A stretch of DNA of 5,458 bases from the NCBI GenBank assembly GCA_031273735.1, contig JAISRI010000216.1:1-5458 (forward strand). The letters run 5' to 3'. The notes beneath the pieces are model-generated. The model was given only the letters and a program-made list of their open reading frames with translations. It was not told where the DNA came from and ran no database searches. Positions 5,408 through 5,458 of the stretch are shown here, piece after piece. The stretch comes from Helicobacteraceae bacterium (GTDB taxonomy: Bacteria > Campylobacterota > Campylobacteria > Campylobacterales > SZUA-545). How positions within the stretch are numbered: the first letter of the stretch is position 1; each line of letters opens with the position of its first letter. The position numbers and the translations under genes are program-made.

Positions 5408-5458
5408 GGATTCCCGCCTACGCGGGAATGACTGTAAATGTAGATTTTGCGGGTAAAT
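5408..5458 (+). repeat. repeat unit D: dRS3-like hairpin, cut by the window end
   Basis: Positions 5408-5432 are identical to the first 25 bases of unit A (GG, the 20-base hairpin, GAC). The flank then shares the 15-base block AAATGTAGATTTTGC (5436-5450) with unit C (5354-5368). It runs to the end of the window, so its full length is not seen. Confidence 0.8.

Larger units (their letters stand above)
4907..5458. other. gene-free region of stem-loops and dispersed repeats
   Basis: No convincing protein gene is present in these 552 bases. The two longest open frames, one on each strand, contain WIPAYAGMT or WIPVYAGMT, the characteristic false peptide produced when this kind of hairpin repeat is translated, so they are not genes. 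The left third carries the channel's promoter and ribosome binding site. The rest holds a pair of overlapping stem-loops (5055-5085) and four related repeat units (5089-5458), which continue to the edge of the window. Confidence 0.75.

Noticed and set aside
5089..5432. CRISPR array
   Set aside because: The repeats are in mixed orientation, unevenly spaced, and conserved beyond the hairpin into what would be spacers; no cas genes are present.

Overview
The window looks like chromosomal DNA from a member of the Campylobacterota (the former Epsilonproteobacteria). The SRP protein carries the DLQRLAAVEQL form of the second GTPase motif that I associate with Campylobacter-type Ffh. The pseudouridine synthase has the KAYKLLALQE-type start of that group. 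The order ffh-rpsP-khpA-rimM is the group's conserved ribosome/SRP cluster. The ion channel closely resembles NavAb of Arcobacter butzleri. Base composition is richer in G+C than typical Campylobacter or Helicobacter, and the palindrome CGATCG is strikingly over-represented (about 31 by hand count), so this is probably a less-studied lineage. These are judgements from remembered families; no search was run.

Layout. Positions 32-367 (minus) hold an EmrE-like small multidrug transporter, whose ribosome binding site is a run of nine G. A short divergent promoter region with two TACAAT boxes separates it from an RluA-family pseudouridine synthase (463-1197, plus), which appears nearly leaderless. 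A TATAAT promoter at 1208 then starts a tight plus-strand operon: ffh (1252-2586), rpsP (2610-2840), khpA (2843-3097) and rimM (3098-3613). The operon joins SRP-dependent membrane targeting, a 30S protein, a small KH RNA-binding protein and the 16S maturation factor RimM. ffh and rimM start with TTG. The trmD and rplS genes that usually follow rimM are absent here.

Directly after rimM, on the minus strand, is a broken gene (3618-4042) that standard ORF calling would miss. It encodes a pyridoxamine-5'-phosphate-oxidase-like flavin protein, interrupted by an amber stop at codon 60 and by a frameshift near its end. Next, also on the minus strand, is an intact bacterial voltage-gated sodium channel (4091-4906) with four S4 arginines, a TLESWSM selectivity filter and a C-terminal coiled coil. 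It contains no CGATCG at all, unlike almost everything else here.

Positions 4907-5458 contain no convincing gene. They hold stem-loops and at least four related repeat units built on ATTCCC-N8-GGGAAT, the format of the neisserial dRS3 repeat, including an inverted pair of 61-base units at about 82% identity. The missing trmD/rplS, the decayed gene, the compositionally different channel and the repeats together suggest that the sequence right of rimM is a rearranged or acquired segment.

I saw no CRISPR array, tRNA, rRNA or transposase gene. The best candidates for something new are the G9 tract in the transporter's ribosome binding site, the CGATCG signature, and the repeat family at the right edge.
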